Shown: piece by piece, positions 33,904-42,970 of the stretch
How positions within the stretch are numbered: the first letter of the stretch is position 1
How the letters are laid out: each line of letters begins with the position of its first letter
Source: an uncultured Paracoccaceae bacterium
GTDB taxonomy: Bacteria; Pseudomonadota; Alphaproteobacteria; Rhodobacterales; Rhodobacteraceae
Assembly (NCBI GenBank): GCA_951812615.1
Contig: CATOSU010000020.1
Location: forward strand, 1-64,000
DNA length: 64,000 nt
Reading direction: 5' to 3'
Made by a program: the position numbers and the translations under genes
The notes under the pieces: model-generated
The model's database searches: none
What the model was told of the DNA's origin: nothing
Seen by the model: only the letters and a program-made list of their open reading frames with translations

Positions 33904-35381
33904 GCGACCTGCTGGACGACCCGCAACCCGGCCAGAACCTGCCGGAATTCACCGTGTCCGAGATCTCGGGCGCGGTGAAAAAGACGCTGGAAAACGAATT
34001 CGGCCGCATCCGTGTCCGCGGCGAGGTGGGTCGCGTGGTGCGCGCCCGGTCGGGCCATTTCTATTACGACATCAAGGATGACCGGAACGTTCTGGCCTGC
34101 AACACCTGGAAGGGGCAGGTGGCCGGGCTGGCAGTGATGCCCGAAGAGGGGCTGGAGGTGGTCGCCACCGGGCGGCTGACCGGCTACGGGGCGCAGTCGA
34201 AATACAATCTCAACGTCGACGATCTGGCTGTGGCCGGGCAGGGCGCGCTGATGGCGCTTCTGGAAAAGCGCAAGAAGGCGCTGGAAGCCGAGGGGCTGTT
34301 CGATGCGTCGCGCAAGGCGCGGCTGCCCTATCTGCCGGAAATCATCGGCGTAGTGACGTCGCCCACCGGCGCGGTGATCCGCGACATCCTGCACCGCCTG
34401 CGCGACCGGTTTCCGCGCAAGGTGCTAATCTGGCCGGTGGCGGTTCAGGGGCAGAACTGTGCGCCTGAGGTGGCCCGCGCGATTGCCGGGTTCAACGCGC
34501 TGACGCCCGGCGGGGCGCTGCCGCGGCCCGACCTGATCATCGTGGCCCGCGGCGGCGGCTCGATCGAGGACCTGTGGGGTTTCAACGAGGAAACCGTCGC
34601 CCGCGCCGCCGCGGCGTCGCAGATCCCGCTGATCTCGGCGGTGGGGCACGAAACCGACACAACGCTGATCGACTACGTGTCCGACCGGCGCGCACCGACA
34701 CCGACCGCGGCGGCGGAAATGGCGGTCCCGGTGCGGATGGAACTGCTGGCGGGAACGCAGGATTTCGGTGCCCGGCTGACCCGGGCGCTGGCGCAAGGGC
34801 TGGAGCGGCGCGGTCAGCGCCTGCGCGACCTGTCGCGCGCGATGCCACGGGCCGACAGCCTGCTGGAAGCGCCCCGGCAACGGCTGGATCAGGCGTCTGC
34901 GGCATTGCCCGCGGCCCTGACCCGGGGCGTTCAGAGCCGCCGGGTCACGCTGAGCGAGGCCGCCGCCGGCATCCGCCCGGCGGTGATTGCGCAGGTGTTG
35001 GCGACCAAGACGGATCGTTTTGCGCGGCTGGCCGGACGTCTGCGCCCGGATCTGGTCACACGGGACCATGCGCGCAAGGCCGAGGCGCTCGGGGTTTTGT
35101 CGCACCGGCTGGCGATTGCCGGGCAGACGCAGACCGACCGGCTGCGCAGCCGACTGGACAATGCCGACCGGATGCTGAGCACGCTGGGCTATCAGGCCAC
35201 ACTGGAACGGGGCTATGCGGTGGTGCGGGCCGAGGGTGCGCTGGTGACAACGGCAAAGGCCGCTTCGGTCGCGCCGGAGCTGGAAATCCAGTTCGCGGAC
35301 GGGCGGATGACCACGGGCGGGAAACCGGTCGCGCGCAAAACGCCGAAGAAGGACGATCCGGAACAGGGCACGCTGTTCTGA
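33900..35381 (+). CDS. xseA: Exodeoxyribonuclease VII large subunit
   Basis: The product has 493 residues. The GTG start overlaps the previous TGA (GTGA). An N-terminal OB fold (FTVSEISGAVKKTLENEFGRIRVRGEV) is followed by the catalytic core: IIGVVTSPTGAVIRDILHRL, LIIVARGGGSIEDLWGFNEE and SAVGHETDTTLIDYVSDRRAPTPTAAAEMA. A coiled-coil region and a C-terminal domain (LERGYAVVRAEGALV) complete it. With the small subunit XseB it degrades single-stranded DNA. xseB is not adjacent here. Confidence 0.95.
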   Translation: MSDLLDDPQPGQNLPEFTVSEISGAVKKTLENEFGRIRVRGEVGRVVRARSGHFYYDIKDDRNVLACNTWKGQVAGLAVMPEEGLEVVATGRLTGYGAQSKYNLNVDDLAVAGQGALMALLEKRKKALEAEGLFDASRKARLPYLPEIIGVVTSPTGAVIRDILHRLRDRFPRKVLIWPVAVQGQNCAPEVARAIAGFNALTPGGALPRPDLIIVARGGGSIEDLWGFNEETVARAAAASQIPLISAVGHETDTTLIDYVSDRRAPTPTAAAEMAVPVRMELLAGTQDFGARLTRALAQGLERRGQRLRDLSRAMPRADSLLEAPRQRLDQASAALPAALTRGVQSRRVTLSEAAAGIRPAVIAQVLATKTDRFARLAGRLRPDLVTRDHARKAEALGVLSHRLAIAGQTQTDRLRSRLDNADRMLSTLGYQATLERGYAVVRAEGALVTTAKAASVAPELEIQFADGRMTTGGKPVARKTPKKDDPEQGTLF

Positions 35382-35455
35382 AGCGCGGCTTGTCGCTCCC
35401 TTACGGGACGCTCCGCGCCTGGCGAAGAAGCCCGCGAGGGCTGATGAGCGGCCCG

Positions 35456-35851
35456 TCACACCCCGACATCGGGGCCATAGCACAACATCTCTTCGCCGAT
35501 ATCCTCTGCCTCGTAGAGCTCGGTCGCCTGCGGATCGTTCTCAAACCGCGCGATCAGCCCCCGCGGCCCCTGCCGGAAGCTCCAGCATTGCGGGTCGAGG
35601 TTGTTTTCATAGACAAAGCAGATCTGGCCGTCGTCGTTTTCGTACCAGACCCCGTCCTGACATTCGCCGTCCAGAAAAGTCCAGATCACGCGCCGCCCGT
35701 CGAGGTAACGCTCGGCGCCGTACGGGGCGCCGTCGGCGCCGTAAAACAGGGTTTTGCCCCGGGTATAGGCGTCGAAGGCGTCGGCGGTGAGGGTGTCAGC
35801 GCTGGCCGGTGCTGCCAGCAGGGACAGGAGAATCAGGATACACACTCGCAT
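35456..35851 (-). CDS. Small secreted protein, about 131 residues
   Basis: ATG 35851 gives a signal peptide VCILILLSLLAAPASAD; the start 12 codons upstream would mask it. The mature protein contains AFDAYTRGKTLFYGADGAPYGAERYLDGRRVIWTFLDGECQDGVWYENDDGQICFVYEN, with several Cys (QDG, QIC, QCW, LCY) likely to form disulfides in the periplasm. This pattern is common in small Rhodobacteraceae proteins of unknown role. It overlaps the end of the broken alkB frame by 56 bases. Confidence 0.65.
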   Translation of the reverse strand: MRVCILILLSLLAAPASADTLTADAFDAYTRGKTLFYGADGAPYGAERYLDGRRVIWTFLDGECQDGVWYENDDGQICFVYENNLDPQCWSFRQGPRGLIARFENDPQATELYEAEDIGEEMLCYGPDVGV

Positions 35852-36895
35852 GGTCCGAGTTTGGCAGATCGCGCTCTTCGGTGCCACGGGCGCGTGCCTG
35901 TGCCAGCGCGGCCTGCGCCGAGGCGTGCCGCGGTCCGGCGGTGCTGCGCCAGTCTTCCAGCAGCGGGTCCATCGTGTTGCGCCAGACCGGCGGGATCATC
36001 GCCATGAAGGCCATTGCCGGCAACGAGGCCGGCAGCACCGGCATCGCGTCCCGGTCCAGCCGCAGTTCCGGGAAGCTGCGCCGCGGGTTCAGGTGATGAT
36101 CGGAATGGCGCGGCGCGTTAAGCATCATCGCCGCTGTGTAAACCTGCGGCGCAGCCCGTAATGCTGTACGTAATCTGCCAGCAGCAGCTGCATCTGCGCG
36201 TAGAGGCAGACCAGCACCCACAGCCCCACACCGGGCCAGCCGCCGACGGCCCCGGCCACCGCCAGTGCCGCAACTCCGCCCAGCCCGTAGCCGAGGAACG
36301 GGTGGGTCCAGACCGGTTTCGCGGTCGTGGCCTTTGCCCGCTGGGCATTCACGGCGCGCAGCGCGGCGCGGAACGATCCTGCCCAGGCCCGCGGCCAGAA
36401 CGCGTAGAAGCTCTCACCGGCACGGGCCGAGTTCGGATCGCCGTCACTGGCCACGTGGATGTGATGCACCAACCGGTGCGCGCTGACGTGATGCCCGAAC
36501 AGCAGCGCGGAATAGACCGCCGCACCCAGCCGCCGCGGCCAGCGCCCGGCCATGTGGATCAGCTCGTGCGCGTTGGCGTTGGCCACCTGCCCGAAATAGA
36601 CCGCGGCCGACAGATAGAGCGCCGCCGCCTGTCCCCAATGCCCGGGGACCAGCCGCACCAGCCCGATTACCACCAGCGGCATAAGCGCCAGATGCGCCAG
36701 CCCCAGACCTCCGGTGATCAGCGCCACGGCGCGGTCGGCCTGCCGTTCCCTGGGCGCACTCAGCCCGGTGCCATCCAGCATCAGCGCGCAGGGCACACCG
36801 CCCAAAAGCGCGACCCACGGCCAGATCCCGCCCAGTAGGGCGGCGGCGGCGATCAGGATCGCGGGTGTCAGACTTGCAATCAGGAACAGGATCAT
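35796..36895 (-). pseudogene. alkB-type membrane alkane/fatty acid hydroxylase, frameshifted by a deletion
   Basis: The upstream part (ATG 36895 to TGA 36125) encodes membrane helices with His boxes AHELIHMAGRWPRRLG and HRLVHHIHVASDGDPN, then YVQHYGLRRRF. The third His box (AAMMLNAPRHSDHHLNP) follows in a different frame from about 36140 down to 35796. Family members have roughly 20 residues, including a NSWNAPH-like stretch, between those two points; they are missing here and the frame is broken. An out-of-frame deletion is the simplest explanation. The active-site third box is therefore lost from the first frame, and the enzyme should be inactive. Confidence 0.8.
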
Positions 36896-37094
36896 CAGGG
36901 CCTCACCACAGCATATTCTGCGCATGATTACCGCCAAACCGGAAACAAACTTGGGCGGATTCGTGTCAAATCGGCGTCTCTTCGCCGCCTATCGGCACGA
37001 AAAGCGAACGCAATCTCGTGGTTATATGTCGCTTTTTGGCTCTTATCCCCGTTGCGGCGCGGTATAGAGAAAGTCGGAACGAGGGAGAGATCGC

Positions 37095-38780
37095 ATGGCG
37101 CTGGACGAACGCAAGGGCGTGTGGAAATCGGGCCGGGGCAAAGGGCGCAGGACGCCGAAGGGACGCCAGCTCGACGACCGGGCCTGGTCCGAGGTCCGCG
37201 CGCTGCTGGGGGACCGGCCGCGCAGACGCGATCTGCTGATCGAATTCCTGCATCTGCTTCAGGACGAATACGGCCACCTGTCGGCGGCGCATCTGCGCGC
37301 GCTGGCCGAGGAAATGCGCCTGTCGATGGCCGAGATTTACGAGGTCGCCACGTTCTACGCCCATTTCGACGTGGTGAAAGAAGGCGAAACCCCGCCGCCC
37401 GCGCAGACCATTCGCGTCTGCGATTCGCTCAGTTGCGAACTGGCCGGCGCGCAGGCGCTGAAACAGGCGCTGGAAGAGGGGCTCGACCCCGGCGAGGTCC
37501 GCGTGCTGCGCGCGCCCTGCATGGGCCGCTGCGACACTGCGCCGGTGCTGGAGCTGGGTCACAACCATATCGACCACGCGACACCCGAGAAGGTGGAGCA
37601 GGCGATTGCCGCCGGCGACACCCATGCGCATCTGCCGGATTACGAAGGGTTCGGCGTCTACCGGGCCGCGGGCGGGTATGACCGGCTGACCGCGCTGCGC
37701 AAGGATGGCAGCTTCGAGGCGGTTCAGGACGAACTGCTCGCCTCCGGGCTGCGGGGGCTGGGCGGGGCCGGGTTTCCATCGGGTCGCAAATGGGGATTTG
37801 TCCGGGCCGGGGAAGGTCCACGCTATCTTGCCGTGAACGGCGACGAGGGTGAGCCGGGTACATTCAAGGATCGCTTTTACCTCGAACGCCAACCACATGT
37901 TTTTCTGGAGGGAATGCTGATCGCGGCCTGGGCGGTTGAGGCCGAAACCTGCTTCATCTACATGCGCGACGAATACCCCGCCGTGCTGGAAATCCTGCGC
38001 CGCGAGATTGCCGCGCTGGAGGCCGCCGGGATCGTGGAACCGGGCTATATCGACCTGCGGCGCGGCGCCGGTGCCTATATCTGCGGCGAAGAAAGCGCGA
38101 TGATCGAATCGATCGAAGGCAAGCGCGGCCTGCCGCGGCACCGCCCGCCTTTCGTGGCGCAGGTGGGCGTTTTCGGCCGGCCGACGCTCGTCAACAATGT
38201 CGAAACGCTCTATTGGGTCGCCCGCGTCCTGCGCGAGGGCAGCGACGTGCTGGCCGGGGTCGAAAAGAACGGGCGCACCGGATTGCGGTCCTTCTCGGTC
38301 TCGGGCCGGGTGAAGAACCCCGGCGTCCACCTTCTGCCTGCCGGGTCGACCATGCAGGACATCATCGCGGCTGCCGGCGGGATGCTCGACGGGCACAGTT
38401 TCAAGGCCTATCAGCCCGGCGGTCCGTCTGCTGGTCTGTTGCCCGCCTCCATGGCCGATATCCCGATGGATTTCGACGTTTTGCAGGACTACGGCACCTT
38501 CATCGGATCGGCGGCCATCGTCGTGCTTTCGGACCACGACAGCGCCCGCGCCGCGGCGCTGAGCATGCTGCGGTTTTTCGAGGATGAAAGCTGTGGCCAG
38601 TGCACGCCATGCCGGGTCGGTTGCGAGAAAGCGGTCAAGCTGATGCAGGCCGACCGCTGGGATCAGCCGCTGTTGGAAGAGCTGTGTCAGGCGATGGCCG
38701 ATGCCTCGATCTGCGGCCTGGGGCAGGCGGCACCGAACCCGATCCGGCTGACGATGAAGCACTTTGCCGACGAGGTGTAA
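37095..38780 (+). CDS. NuoE-NuoF-type fusion (NAD-linked formate dehydrogenase beta/gamma-like diaphorase)
   Basis: The product has 561 residues. The N-terminal NuoE/FdsG-like domain (~1-155) carries a [2Fe-2S] set: C in VCDSLSCELAG and APCMGRCDTAP. A NuoF/FdsB-like domain follows with GLRGLGGAGFPSGRKWGF (FMN/NADH), NGDEGEPGTFKDRF, and the [4Fe-4S] set ESCGQCTPCRVGC plus SICGLG. Such fusions normally work with a molybdenum formate dehydrogenase alpha subunit as NADH-reducing diaphorase. No alpha-subunit gene follows; the next gene is convergent. It may have lost its partner or pair with a distant one. Confidence 0.82.
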   Translation: MALDERKGVWKSGRGKGRRTPKGRQLDDRAWSEVRALLGDRPRRRDLLIEFLHLLQDEYGHLSAAHLRALAEEMRLSMAEIYEVATFYAHFDVVKEGETPPPAQTIRVCDSLSCELAGAQALKQALEEGLDPGEVRVLRAPCMGRCDTAPVLELGHNHIDHATPEKVEQAIAAGDTHAHLPDYEGFGVYRAAGGYDRLTALRKDGSFEAVQDELLASGLRGLGGAGFPSGRKWGFVRAGEGPRYLAVNGDEGEPGTFKDRFYLERQPHVFLEGMLIAAWAVEAETCFIYMRDEYPAVLEILRREIAALEAAGIVEPGYIDLRRGAGAYICGEESAMIESIEGKRGLPRHRPPFVAQVGVFGRPTLVNNVETLYWVARVLREGSDVLAGVEKNGRTGLRSFSVSGRVKNPGVHLLPAGSTMQDIIAAAGGMLDGHSFKAYQPGGPSAGLLPASMADIPMDFDVLQDYGTFIGSAAIVVLSDHDSARAAALSMLRFFEDESCGQCTPCRVGCEKAVKLMQADRWDQPLLEELCQAMADASICGLGQAAPNPIRLTMKHFADEV

Positions 38781-38795
38781 GTCCCTGATTTCAGG

Positions 38796-39260
38796 TCAGA
38801 TCACCGCGGTCCAGAGGGCGTAGAGCGCCATGCCGATCACGATCAGCGATCCGATCGTGTAAAAGGTTGCGCGCATCTCGTGAGACTGGCGGGTGGCATA
38901 TGCCACGAAATGGGCCAGCCGGGCTGCAACAAATCCGTAAAGCAGGATTTGCGCCAGCAGCAGCGGCGGACCTGTCACCACGAAAATCAGACCGGCGACC
39001 CAGAAGGCGGGGATGTTTTCCAGGTCATTGCGGTGCATCCGGCGGGACCGGTCCACATATTCGTTGACCTCCAGCTGCGCCGGATCGGGCGCCTGATTGA
39101 TCATTCCGGGCCGCAGATCCTCAGGGCTGGCAAAACCGGCACTGACTTTCATCATCCGCGCCACGGTCATCCAGCCCTGTCCCATGACCTTCAGAATCAT
39201 GAGCGCGGCGGCAATCACGTAAGTGAGAAAGACGGGGTTGTCCAAAGTGAGCTGGGTCAT
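38796..39260 (-). CDS. MAPEG-family membrane protein (microsomal GST-like)
   Basis: The product is about 154 residues from ATG 39260 (an in-frame start 15 codons upstream would cross the operator region). It has four membrane segments and the MAPEG signature RMHRNDLENIPAFWVAGLIFV, with YGFVAARLAHFVAYA after it. MGST-type proteins conjugate or reduce lipid peroxides with glutathione. It is divergent from a TetR gene, and two matching palindromes lie between them, so it is probably repressed by that regulator and induced by a toxic or lipophilic ligand. Confidence 0.82.
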   Translation of the reverse strand: MTQLTLDNPVFLTYVIAAALMILKVMGQGWMTVARMMKVSAGFASPEDLRPGMINQAPDPAQLEVNEYVDRSRRMHRNDLENIPAFWVAGLIFVVTGPPLLLAQILLYGFVAARLAHFVAYATRQSHEMRATFYTIGSLIVIGMALYALWTAVI

Positions 39261-39311
39261 GGGGCCTCCGATCAGGGTGGGAGCGGTCAAGTTTCTCGTT
39301 TTCACCCTTTA

Positions 39312-39349
39312 CTTACCACTGGTAAGATCGATAACTTACCAGTGGTAAG
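39312..39349. promoter_or_regulatory. Double palindromic operator for the TetR regulator
   Basis: Two 15-bp palindromes, CTTACCACTGGTAAG (39312-39326) and CTTACCAGTGGTAAG (39335-39349), differ only in the central base. Their centres are 23 bp apart, about two helical turns. They lie between the divergent MAPEG and TetR genes, so they are the expected binding sites of the adjacent TetR protein on both promoters. Confidence 0.9.
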
Positions 39350-39368
39350 CAGTCAAGCCCGTTTCCCT

Positions 39369-39962
39369 ATGCCAGACCCGAACACCAGCGCCCGGATCCT
39401 GACCATCGCCCGCGAATTGCTGGCGTCCGAGGGGCTTGCGGGCCTGTCTTTCGACGCCATCGCGCCCCGGCTGGGCCGGTCGAAACAGGCGGTTCTTTAC
39501 TGGTACCCCAGCAAGCAGGATTTGCTGTCGGCGATGTTCCTGCCGGCGCTGGAGGCCGAGACCGAAGCCGCCCTGTCCGCTCTGGAGGGTGTGACCGGGC
39601 GCGCCGACGCGATCACCGCCTTCGTTCGGGCGGTGGCCGCGTTCCACCTTGCCGATCCCGACCGGTTCCGGCTGATGTACCTGTTGCCGCAGACGACGAA
39701 AGGCAAACGCCGGGATCTGCATGTCCCTGATATCATTGGCCGGATCCACCCCGTGACCGACCGGCTTTACGCCGGGCTGGCCGACAGGCTGGGCACCGGA
39801 CCCGCGGCAAGGACCGAGGCGATGGCCATTCACTCTGCCGTTCTGGGGCTGGTGATGATGCACGCACTGGCCGAGGCGGTTCAGGACCCGCTGAAGCACC
39901 GGCAGGTGGCGCTGATTGATGCAATGGCCGCGATGCTGGCCGGGCAGGGCGGCGCCGGCTGA
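39369..39962 (+). CDS. TetR-family transcriptional regulator
   Basis: The product has 197 residues from ATG 39369. The N-terminal HTH is ARILTIARELLASEGLAGLSFDAIAPRLGRSKQAVLYWYPSKQDLLSAMF, a canonical TetR domain. The C-terminal ligand domain is helical and Ala/Leu-rich. It lies 20 bp downstream of a double CTTACCA-N-TGGTAAG operator and is divergent from a MAPEG gene. The arrangement predicts autorepression and repression of the MAPEG gene, released by a small hydrophobic ligand. Confidence 0.9.
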   Translation: MPDPNTSARILTIARELLASEGLAGLSFDAIAPRLGRSKQAVLYWYPSKQDLLSAMFLPALEAETEAALSALEGVTGRADAITAFVRAVAAFHLADPDRFRLMYLLPQTTKGKRRDLHVPDIIGRIHPVTDRLYAGLADRLGTGPAARTEAMAIHSAVLGLVMMHALAEAVQDPLKHRQVALIDAMAAMLAGQGGAG

Positions 39963-40146
39963 CCCGCGGTAGCTGTGGCGTCGCCCGGCAATTGCGTGTA
40001 GATCAAGGCAGGCCCGGACCGTCTGGCTGCACCGGAGGTTGCCGGGCCTGCCGATCGTCCGACCAGTTGAACCGAGGGACCGTGACCATGCGATCATGTC
40101 AAAGCGCCGCAGCCATTGGCCGCGCCGTCATTGCGGGGCGCCGTCC

Positions 40147-40788
40147 GTGACCGGGCTGAGCATCGCCGCGGCCGTCTGCGCGTTGGGGTACCTGACGATC
40201 TGTGCCCGGCCCCCCTCCGAACTCCGCTCGCTGATGAAAACCGCGGCGGTGATGCTTCTGGCCATCTCGGCGGGGGTGAACGGGGCCAACTGGATGCTGG
40301 TCGCGGCGCTGGCGCTGTGCGCGGTGGGCGACTGGATGTTGTCGCGCGACGGGGACGGGGCGTTCATGGCCGGGGTCGGGGCCTTTGCCGCCGGACATCT
40401 GGTCTATGTGGTTCTGTTCATCACGCATCTGATGGCCGAACCGGCGCGCTGGTCCGAGATGCCGCAGCCGTTGTTCATCTTTGCGCTTCTGGCGCTGGGG
40501 GTGGGCATGGCATGGCTTCTGATGCCGCGGGCGGGGGACCTGCAGGGGCCGGTGCTGGGCTATATTCCCATCATCCTCGCCATGGGGCTGGCCGCGCTGG
40601 TGCTGCCGCCCGAGGGCGCGCTGCGCTATGCCTTGCCGGCGGCGTTGCTGTTCATCCTGTCGGACATGGTGCTGGCCTCCGAGAAGTTTCTGCTGTCGCC
40701 CGGTCATCCGGCGCAGGCGGCGGCGCCCTATATCATCTGGGCCGCTTACTGGATGGCACAGTTCGGTTTTCTGACCGCCTTTACCTGA
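40147..40788 (+). CDS. YhhN-family membrane protein (lysoplasmalogenase-like)
   Basis: The product has 213 residues from GTG 40147, with ATG 40096 possible. Eight short hydrophobic segments carry YhhN-type motifs: ALALCAVGDWMLSRDGDGAFMAGVGAFAAGHLVYVVLF and the later LLFILSDMVLASEKF and YWMAQFGFLTAF. YhhN/TMEM86 proteins cleave the vinyl ether of lysoplasmalogens; conserved Asp residues (GDW, SDM) fit that family. The bacterial role is uncertain. It is followed by ftsY, 70 bp downstream. Confidence 0.75.
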   Translation: MTGLSIAAAVCALGYLTICARPPSELRSLMKTAAVMLLAISAGVNGANWMLVAALALCAVGDWMLSRDGDGAFMAGVGAFAAGHLVYVVLFITHLMAEPARWSEMPQPLFIFALLALGVGMAWLLMPRAGDLQGPVLGYIPIILAMGLAALVLPPEGALRYALPAALLFILSDMVLASEKFLLSPGHPAQAAAPYIIWAAYWMAQFGFLTAFT

Positions 40789-40858
40789 CCGCGCCGGGCA
40801 CCCTTCCAAACCGCGGCGATCCGGATTAGGGGAAAGAGGATCGGCAAGGCGGACAGAC

Positions 40859-41965
40859 ATGGCATTTTTCGGAAAACTCAAGGATCGGCTCTTCAAATCC
40901 TCCTCGCGGCTCGAAGAGGGGCTGGACGCGATCATCGAGGACGGGACAGAGGCGGATGTCGCGCCGCAGGAGGCAGCGGAACCCGCGGCCCCCGCGCCGG
41001 TGCCCGAGCCTGAACCGGCCGCTGCGCCTCCCGCCGAACCGACGGAAGAAACGGCATCCGCGGACGCGTCAAAACCGGGACTGCTGGGCCGCATCCTCGG
41101 CCGTTCGGCGCCGCAGACCGCCCCGCGCCGCGCGCTCGACGACGATATGCTCGAACAGCTCGAAGAGCTGCTGATCACCGCTGATATGGGCGTCGACACG
41201 GCCATGCGCATCACCGCGAACATGGCCGAGGGCCGGCTGGGCAAACGGCTGTCGACCGAAGAGGTCAAGCGCCTGCTGGCACAGGAAATTGCCCGCGTGA
41301 TGGAACCGGTGGCGCGGCCGCTGCCGATTTATCCGAAAACGCCGCAGGTGGTGCTGGTCGTCGGTGTCAACGGCTCGGGCAAAACCACCACGATCGGTAA
41401 GCTCGCCAGCCAGTTCCGCGCCGCCGGCAAGAACGTGGTCATCGCCGCCGGCGATACCTTCCGTGCCGCGGCGGTCGAACAGCTGCAGGTCTGGGGCGAC
41501 CGGGCCGGCGTGCCGGTGCTGACCGCGCCCGAGGGTTCGGACCCGGCCTCTCTGGCCTTCGATGCGCTGGCCCAAGCCCGCGAAGACGGCGCCGACCTGC
41601 TGTTGATCGACACGGCCGGGCGGCTGCAGAACCGCACCGACCTGATGGAGGAACTGGCCAAGATCGTGCGCGTCCTGCGCAAACAGGACGAAACCGCGCC
41701 GCATAACACGCTGCTGGTGCTGGATGCCACCACCGGCCAGAACGCGCTGAGCCAGGTCGATATCTTCCGCAAGATCGCCGATGTCTCGGGCCTGGTGATG
41801 ACCAAGCTCGACGGCACCGCCAAGGGTGGTGTCCTCGTCGCGCTGGCCGACAAGTTCGGCCTGCCGATCCACGCCATCGGTGTGGGCGAAAAGATCGACG
41901 ACCTGTCGCCGTTCGATCCCGGGGAATTCGCGGCGGCGCTGACGGGTCTAGATGGCGACACCTGA
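40859..41965 (+). CDS. ftsY: Signal recognition particle receptor FtsY
   Basis: The product has 368 residues. A Lys-rich start (FFGKLKDRLFKSSSR) is followed by an acidic/Pro/Ala linker (~40-80), then the NG domain. GTPase motifs are GVNGSGKTTTIGKLA (G1), DTFRAAAVEQL (G2), DTAGRLQN (G3) and TKLDGTAKGG (G4). It docks ribosome-SRP complexes at the inner membrane. The gene precedes a DMT exporter and ispZ, a common order in Rhodobacteraceae. Confidence 0.96.
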   Translation: MAFFGKLKDRLFKSSSRLEEGLDAIIEDGTEADVAPQEAAEPAAPAPVPEPEPAAAPPAEPTEETASADASKPGLLGRILGRSAPQTAPRRALDDDMLEQLEELLITADMGVDTAMRITANMAEGRLGKRLSTEEVKRLLAQEIARVMEPVARPLPIYPKTPQVVLVVGVNGSGKTTTIGKLASQFRAAGKNVVIAAGDTFRAAAVEQLQVWGDRAGVPVLTAPEGSDPASLAFDALAQAREDGADLLLIDTAGRLQNRTDLMEELAKIVRVLRKQDETAPHNTLLVLDATTGQNALSQVDIFRKIADVSGLVMTKLDGTAKGGVLVALADKFGLPIHAIGVGEKIDDLSPFDPGEFAAALTGLDGDT

Positions 41966-41986
41966 TCCCTTCTCAACTGCGCGCAT

Positions 41987-42048
41987 TTCATCTTTGGTCA
42001 AATACTCCGGGGTGAATGCGCCGCAGGCGCAGAGGGGCGGCGCCCCTC
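41987..42048. repeat. Conserved intergenic repeat with hairpin (copy 1)
   Basis: TTCATCTTTGGTCAAATACTCC (41987-42008) is followed by a GC-rich hairpin GAGGGGC-GGC-GCCCCTC (42032-42048). The same motif, in inverse orientation, occurs at 43617-43638 downstream of ispZ. Motifs of the type CATCTTTGTCAAAATACTCC recur between genes in many Rhodobacteraceae genomes, usually beside terminator-like hairpins. Confidence 0.7.
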
Positions 42049-42058
42049 ACCCGCACCC

Positions 42059-42961
42059 ATGACCGAATGGCTCCTCTCCATCGAAGGCACCGAGGCCGGA
42101 CACCGCGCCGCGCTGATCCTGGCGGTGCTGGCAGCGTTCCTGCACGCCGTGTTCGGCGCGCTGCAAAAGGGCCGTCACGACCCGTGGCTGTCGCGCGGGG
42201 CCATCGACCTGTTTTACGGCACCATGGCGATCCCCTTCATCCTCTTCGTCGTGCCGTTTCCCGAACCACATATGTGGCCGATCTTTGCCGGGGCCTTTGT
42301 CATCCACATCATCTACAAGGTGCTGATGGGGTTCGCCTATTCCCGCGGGGCTTACACGGTGGTCTACCCGGTGGTGCGGGGCATGGGGCCGCTCTTCACG
42401 GTGATCGGCGCCTACCTGATCTTTGGCGAAACCTTTACCTTGACCCAATGGGCGGGTGTCGGCGTGCTCTGCGGCGGGATATTCGGGCTGGCGGTCTACA
42501 ATTACCTGTTTCTGGAAACCGCGCGCGACACGCTGGGACCGGCGCTGATCTTTGCGGTGCTGACCGGTCTGCTGGTTGCCGTCTATACCACCTATGACGC
42601 TTATGGCATCCGCGCCACGGCGGACCCGTTTACGTTCCTGTTCTGGTTCTTCTTCATCGACGGGCTGGTTCTGCCGTGGGTGGCGCTGATCCGCTGGCGC
42701 CGCATGGTGAACCGGCCCGCGCCCGGCCCGCTGCTGCTGCGCGGCTTTGCCGGGGGGATCATCGCCTATTTCAGCTTCGGTTCGGTCATGCTGGCCACCC
42801 GGCTGGACAAGGTTGGCGAGGCCGCCGTCCTGCGCGAGACCTCGACCGTCTTTGCCGCGCTGATCGGCTGGCTGGTGCTGCGCGAAACCGTCGGCCCGCG
42901 GCGCATTGCACTCATGACCCTCATTGCCATTGGCGCGGTGATCGTGGAAATGGGGGGCTGA
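42059..42961 (+). CDS. DMT-superfamily (EamA-type) transporter
   Basis: The product has 300 residues and ten hydrophobic segments in two EamA-like halves. The first half carries AFAYSRGAYTVVYPVVRGMGPLFTVIGAYLIFGE and the second GKVGEAAVLRETSTVFAALIGWLVLRETVGPRR-like sequence, both with the family's late Pro/Glu pattern. It probably exports a metabolite; the substrate is unknown. It lies nine bases before ispZ, so the two are one unit, bracketed by inverted intergenic repeats. Confidence 0.82.
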   Translation: MTEWLLSIEGTEAGHRAALILAVLAAFLHAVFGALQKGRHDPWLSRGAIDLFYGTMAIPFILFVVPFPEPHMWPIFAGAFVIHIIYKVLMGFAYSRGAYTVVYPVVRGMGPLFTVIGAYLIFGETFTLTQWAGVGVLCGGIFGLAVYNYLFLETARDTLGPALIFAVLTGLLVAVYTTYDAYGIRATADPFTFLFWFFFIDGLVLPWVALIRWRRMVNRPAPGPLLLRGFAGGIIAYFSFGSVMLATRLDKVGEAAVLRETSTVFAALIGWLVLRETVGPRRIALMTLIAIGAVIVEMGG

Positions 42962-42970
42962 GGAGACGCC

